Assembly (NCBI RefSeq): GCF_003326755.1
Contig: NZ_JPWH01000035.1
Location: forward strand, 1-37,908
DNA length: 37,908 nucleotides
DNA from: Thalassospira profundimaris
Lineage (GTDB): Bacteria > Pseudomonadota > Alphaproteobacteria > Rhodospirillales > Thalassospiraceae
Direction: 5' to 3'
The notes under the pieces are model-generated. The model searched no databases. It was given only the letters and a program-made list of their open reading frames with translations, and had not been told where the DNA came from. Position numbers and translations under genes: made by a program. Below, in pieces: positions 35,605 through 37,908 of this stretch. Each line of letters starts with the position of its first letter. Position 1 is the stretch's first letter.

Positions 35605-35691
35605 GGTTCGCAAGAACCACATCATGCGGTCTCGCAGGAACCGGAATTTATGGTTCTGTCGAACCGGATCAAATTGGTCTCGCAAGAGGCC
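35605..35691 (+). promoter_or_regulatory. Structured rpsP leader with repeated GCAA-loop hairpins
   Basis: Between ffh and rpsP, four related segments occur: GGTTC-GCAA-GAACC (35605-35618), GGTCTC-GCA-GGAACC (35628-35642, poorly paired), GGTTC-TGTC-GAACC (35652-35665) and GGTCTC-GCAA-GAGGCC (35676-35691). Three form hairpins, two of them with a GNRA-type GCAA tetraloop. They lie before the rpsP ribosome site. This could be a ribosomal-protein autoregulation site or an RNA-processing region. No named family is recognised. Confidence 0.5.
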
Positions 35692-35736
35692 GTACTTTAA
35701 AGACTACTAAACCCGAGCTGAAAGGAACTTATCCGA

Positions 35737-36114
35737 ATGGCTGTCAAGATTCGTCTCTCCCGTGGCGGTGCAAAGAAACGTCCGTACTACCGTATCGTAG
35801 TTGCTGACGCCCGCGCTCCGCGTGACGGCAGCTTCATCGAGAAAGTCGGCACCTATGATCCGATGCTCCCGAAAGAAGCTGAAAACCGCGTTACCTTCAA
35901 AGAAGAGCGCATTAAATACTGGCTCGGCGTTGGTGCCCAGCCGACCGAACGCGTTGCCCGTTTCCTGGGTAAAGCCGGTCTGGCCGATGCCTTCAAACCG
36001 ACCGAACAGCCCAAGAAGTCCGCTCCGAAGGCGAAAGCCCAGGAACGTCTTCGTGAAAAGGCTGAAAAAGAAGCTGCCGCTGCTGAAGCTGCTGCCGAAG
36101 CTGCCAGCGAATAA
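35737..36114 (+). CDS. rpsP: 30S ribosomal protein S16
   Basis: 125 residues, beginning [20 protein letters not shown], the conserved S16 start, with [23 protein letters not shown] following. The core ends near residue 85. The last 40 residues are an Ala/Glu/Lys-rich helical tail common in alphaproteobacterial S16. GAAAGGAAC precedes the ATG by about 9 bases. Codon choice is strongly biased, as expected for a highly expressed gene. Confidence 0.97.
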   Translation: MAVKIRLSRGGAKKRPYYRIVVADARAPRDGSFIEKVGTYDPMLPKEAENRVTFKEERIKYWLGVGAQPTERVARFLGKAGLADAFKPTEQPKKSAPKAKAQERLREKAEKEAAAAEAAAEAASE

Positions 36115-36162
36115 TTGGCTGATCGTACGATCTGATCAGATACCAGGTAATTGTGAACTGAC

Positions 36163-36837
36163 ATGGCTGAGAACCGTAAATCCAAAAACGACGTGGATTT
36201 TGTCTGCATCGGCATGATCACGGCCCCGCACGGGGTTCGTGGTGCCGTTCGCGTCAAAAGCTATACCGTTGATCCGGATAATCTGGTTGGCTATGGCCCG
36301 TTATTCGATGCCAAAGGGAAACAGAAATTCAAACTGTCGCCCGTTGGCCATGTTCGTGACCAGTTGATCGCCAAGATCGAAGGGGTCAACGATCGTGACG
36401 GTGCCGAGCGACTGCGCGGAACCCGGCTTCACATTCCACGGACGGCCTTGCCGGACACGGAAACCGAGGACGAATTCTATCTTGCCGATCTGGTCGGTCT
36501 TAAAGCGATCCATGTTGATGGATCGACTTTCGGGACCGTTCGCGGCGTGGCTGATTTCGGGGCGGGCGATGTTATCGAAATCGCCCTGGAAGAAAGCCGT
36601 GGAAAAGTCGTTGTGTTGCCGTTTACCCGTGCGGTTATTCCCGATGTGATTTTGTCGGAACGCAAGCTGGTGGTTAATCCGCCCGAGGGGCTGTTGCAGG
36701 ATGAAGACGGGCCGGGCAATCGCCCGCGTCGTGCGTCCAAATCGCGCAACAATACCCAGGCCGACCGTGACTCCGAAGCCGTGACCGCAGATGCGGCAGG
36801 CGCGGAAACCGCGACCGGCAGCGGAAAGGAGGCCTGA
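36163..36837 (+). CDS. rimM: Ribosome maturation factor RimM
   Basis: 224 residues. The N-terminal domain opens with CIGMITAPHGVRGAVRVKSY and the PRC-barrel domain has DEFYLADLVGLKAI, FGAGDVIEI, VLPFTRAVIPDV and VVNPPEGLL. The factor helps 16S 3'-domain assembly around S19. The last 45 residues are an extra polar tail (RRASKSRNNTQADRD...). trmD starts 3 bases after the stop, with GGAAAGGAGG at the rimM end serving as its ribosome site. Confidence 0.95.
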   Translation: MAENRKSKNDVDFVCIGMITAPHGVRGAVRVKSYTVDPDNLVGYGPLFDAKGKQKFKLSPVGHVRDQLIAKIEGVNDRDGAERLRGTRLHIPRTALPDTETEDEFYLADLVGLKAIHVDGSTFGTVRGVADFGAGDVIEIALEESRGKVVVLPFTRAVIPDVILSERKLVVNPPEGLLQDEDGPGNRPRRASKSRNNTQADRDSEAVTADAAGAETATGSGKEA

Positions 36838-36840
36838 AGG

Positions 36841-37563
36841 ATGCCCGTGTGGCAGGCCAAGGTTGCAACCCTGTTCCCGGAAATGTTTCCCGGTGCTGTT
36901 GGCCAGGCTCTGGCTGGCAAGGCGCTGGAAAACGGGATCTGGTCGCTTGATGTCAAAGACATTCGCGACCATGCGACCGACCGCCACCGCACGGTTGACG
37001 ATAATCCTTTCGGGGGTGGGGCCGGTATGGTCATGCGCCCGGATATCGTCGATGCCGCCCTGCGTGAACTTCGTGCTTCGGCACCGGAATTACCGCTGAT
37101 TTATCTCAGCCCGCGGGGAAAAATGCTGAATCAGAAACGCTGCCGCGAACTGGCAGCGGGACCGGGTGTGATGCTGTTATGCGGTCGGTACGAAGGTATC
37201 GACCAGCGTGTACTGGATGAACACCAGGTCGAGGAAATCAGCATTGGCGATTACATCCTTATGGGCGGCGAATTGCCGGCCATGGTCCTGATTGAATCGT
37301 GCGTACGCCTCATCGACGGGGTGCTGAATACCTCAGCCTCCGCTGACGAGGAAAGCTTTGAAACCGGGTTGCTGGAATATCCGCATTACACGCGCCCGGC
37401 CAATTGGAACGGGCGTGACGTGCCGGAAATTCTGCTTTCCGGGCATCATGCCAAGATACAGGCCTGGCGGCTTGACCAGGCAGAAGAAATCACTCGTGAA
37501 CGGCGTCCTGACCTTTGGGATCAGTATGTTGCCACGGGCCCAGCAAAGAGGGTTAAATCATGA
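36841..37563 (+). CDS. trmD: tRNA (guanine-37-N1)-methyltransferase
   Basis: SPOUT-class enzyme that methylates G37 next to the anticodon to prevent frameshifting. 240 residues. [45 protein letters not shown] and [15 protein letters not shown] form the conserved trefoil-knot SAM site. The stop overlaps the rplS start (ATGA). Confidence 0.97.
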   Translation: MPVWQAKVATLFPEMFPGAVGQALAGKALENGIWSLDVKDIRDHATDRHRTVDDNPFGGGAGMVMRPDIVDAALRELRASAPELPLIYLSPRGKMLNQKRCRELAAGPGVMLLCGRYEGIDQRVLDEHQVEEISIGDYILMGGELPAMVLIESCVRLIDGVLNTSASADEESFETGLLEYPHYTRPANWNGRDVPEILLSGHHAKIQAWRLDQAEEITRERRPDLWDQYVATGPAKRVKS

Positions 37564-37908
37564 CCAATGCAATCATCCAGCAGATCGAAAAAGATCAGCT
37601 TGATAAAATCTCTGAAAAGCGCGCCGTGCCGGAATTTGACGCTGGCGACACCATCCGCGTTCACCTGAAAGTTGTTGAAGGCACGCGCGAGCGTATCCAG
37701 CAGTTTGAAGGCGTTTGCATCGCCCGTAAAAACCGCGGCCTGAATTCTTCTTTCACCCTGCGTAAAATCGCTTCCGGTGAAGGTGTCGAGCGTATTTTCC
37801 AGAACTACTCCCCGGCGATTGACAAAATCGAAGTCGTTCGCCGTGGCGACGTTCGCCGTGCGAAACTGTACTACCTGCGTGGTCGTACCGGTAAATCCGC
37901 TCGTATCG
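37560..37908 (+). CDS. rplS: 50S ribosomal protein L19, partial
   Basis: The ATG at 37560 overlaps the trmD TGA. 116 codons are visible before the window ends. The sequence reads [20 protein letters not shown] at the start, with [20 protein letters not shown], the L19 signature [17 protein letters not shown] and [15 protein letters not shown] at the cut end. L19 is about 115-130 residues, so only the last few are missing. Confidence 0.96.
   Translation, partial: MTNAIIQQIEKDQLDKISEKRAVPEFDAGDTIRVHLKVVEGTRERIQQFEGVCIARKNRGLNSSFTLRKIASGEGVERIFQNYSPAIDKIEVVRRGDVRRAKLYYLRGRTGKSARI

Noticed and set aside
1..37908. CRISPR arrays, insertion sequences, prophage genes, tRNA and rRNA genes
   Set aside because: No regularly spaced repeats, transposase or integrase frames, or tRNA-like cloverleaf segments were found on reading both strands.

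Overview
The window looks like a chromosomal segment of a free-living, respiratory alphaproteobacterium, most likely a Rhodospirillales member such as Thalassospira. This is inferred from gene order and protein style, not from a database search. Evidence: a full cbb3 oxidase cluster (ccoNOQP, ccoGHIS) followed by an FNR-type regulator, the gpmI-envC-ctpA-deacetylase-rppH block, and the ffh-rpsP-rimM-trmD-rplS block. Codon use and composition are even throughout. I see no insertion sequence, prophage, CRISPR array, tRNA or rRNA.

Layout. 1-194: 5' part of a dihydrofolate-reductase-like gene, cut by the window edge. 427-2132: L-serine dehydratase (sdaA) on the minus strand under a tandem glycine riboswitch. 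2380-8796: five plus-strand genes for glycolysis, cell-wall remodelling and RNA 5'-end processing (gpmI, an EnvC-like factor, ctpA, a divergent polysaccharide deacetylase, rppH). 8879-13724: plus-strand accessory genes (small membrane protein, trans-aconitate methyltransferase-like, GFA-type zinc protein, alpha/beta hydrolase, unknown exported protein, squalene/phytoene synthase-like). 13820-18717: a minus-strand three-gene ABC module (DUF4340 protein, fused permease-GldG protein, ATPase). 19307-22032: pgk, dapF and a GNAT-like gene, all minus strand. 22429-31149: the cbb3 oxidase structural and assembly genes. 31241-31939: fnr. 32117-33851: panB-panC. 34113-37908: the SRP/ribosome-maturation operon, with rplS cut by the edge.

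How it fits together. The microaerobic respiration block appears to be one regulon. FNR/FixK-type boxes (core TTGA-N6-TCAA) lie before ccoN, before the divergent GNAT-like gene and, weakly, before ccoG. The regulator itself is encoded directly after ccoS. The glycine riboswitch suggests that excess glycine is drained through serine to pyruvate.

The best candidates for something under-described are the Gld-like ABC module with its permease-GldG fusion, the FNR-linked GNAT-like gene, the repeated GCAA-loop hairpins in the rpsP leader, and the hairpin/terminator-like leader before ffh. No wholly novel multi-gene system is evident.
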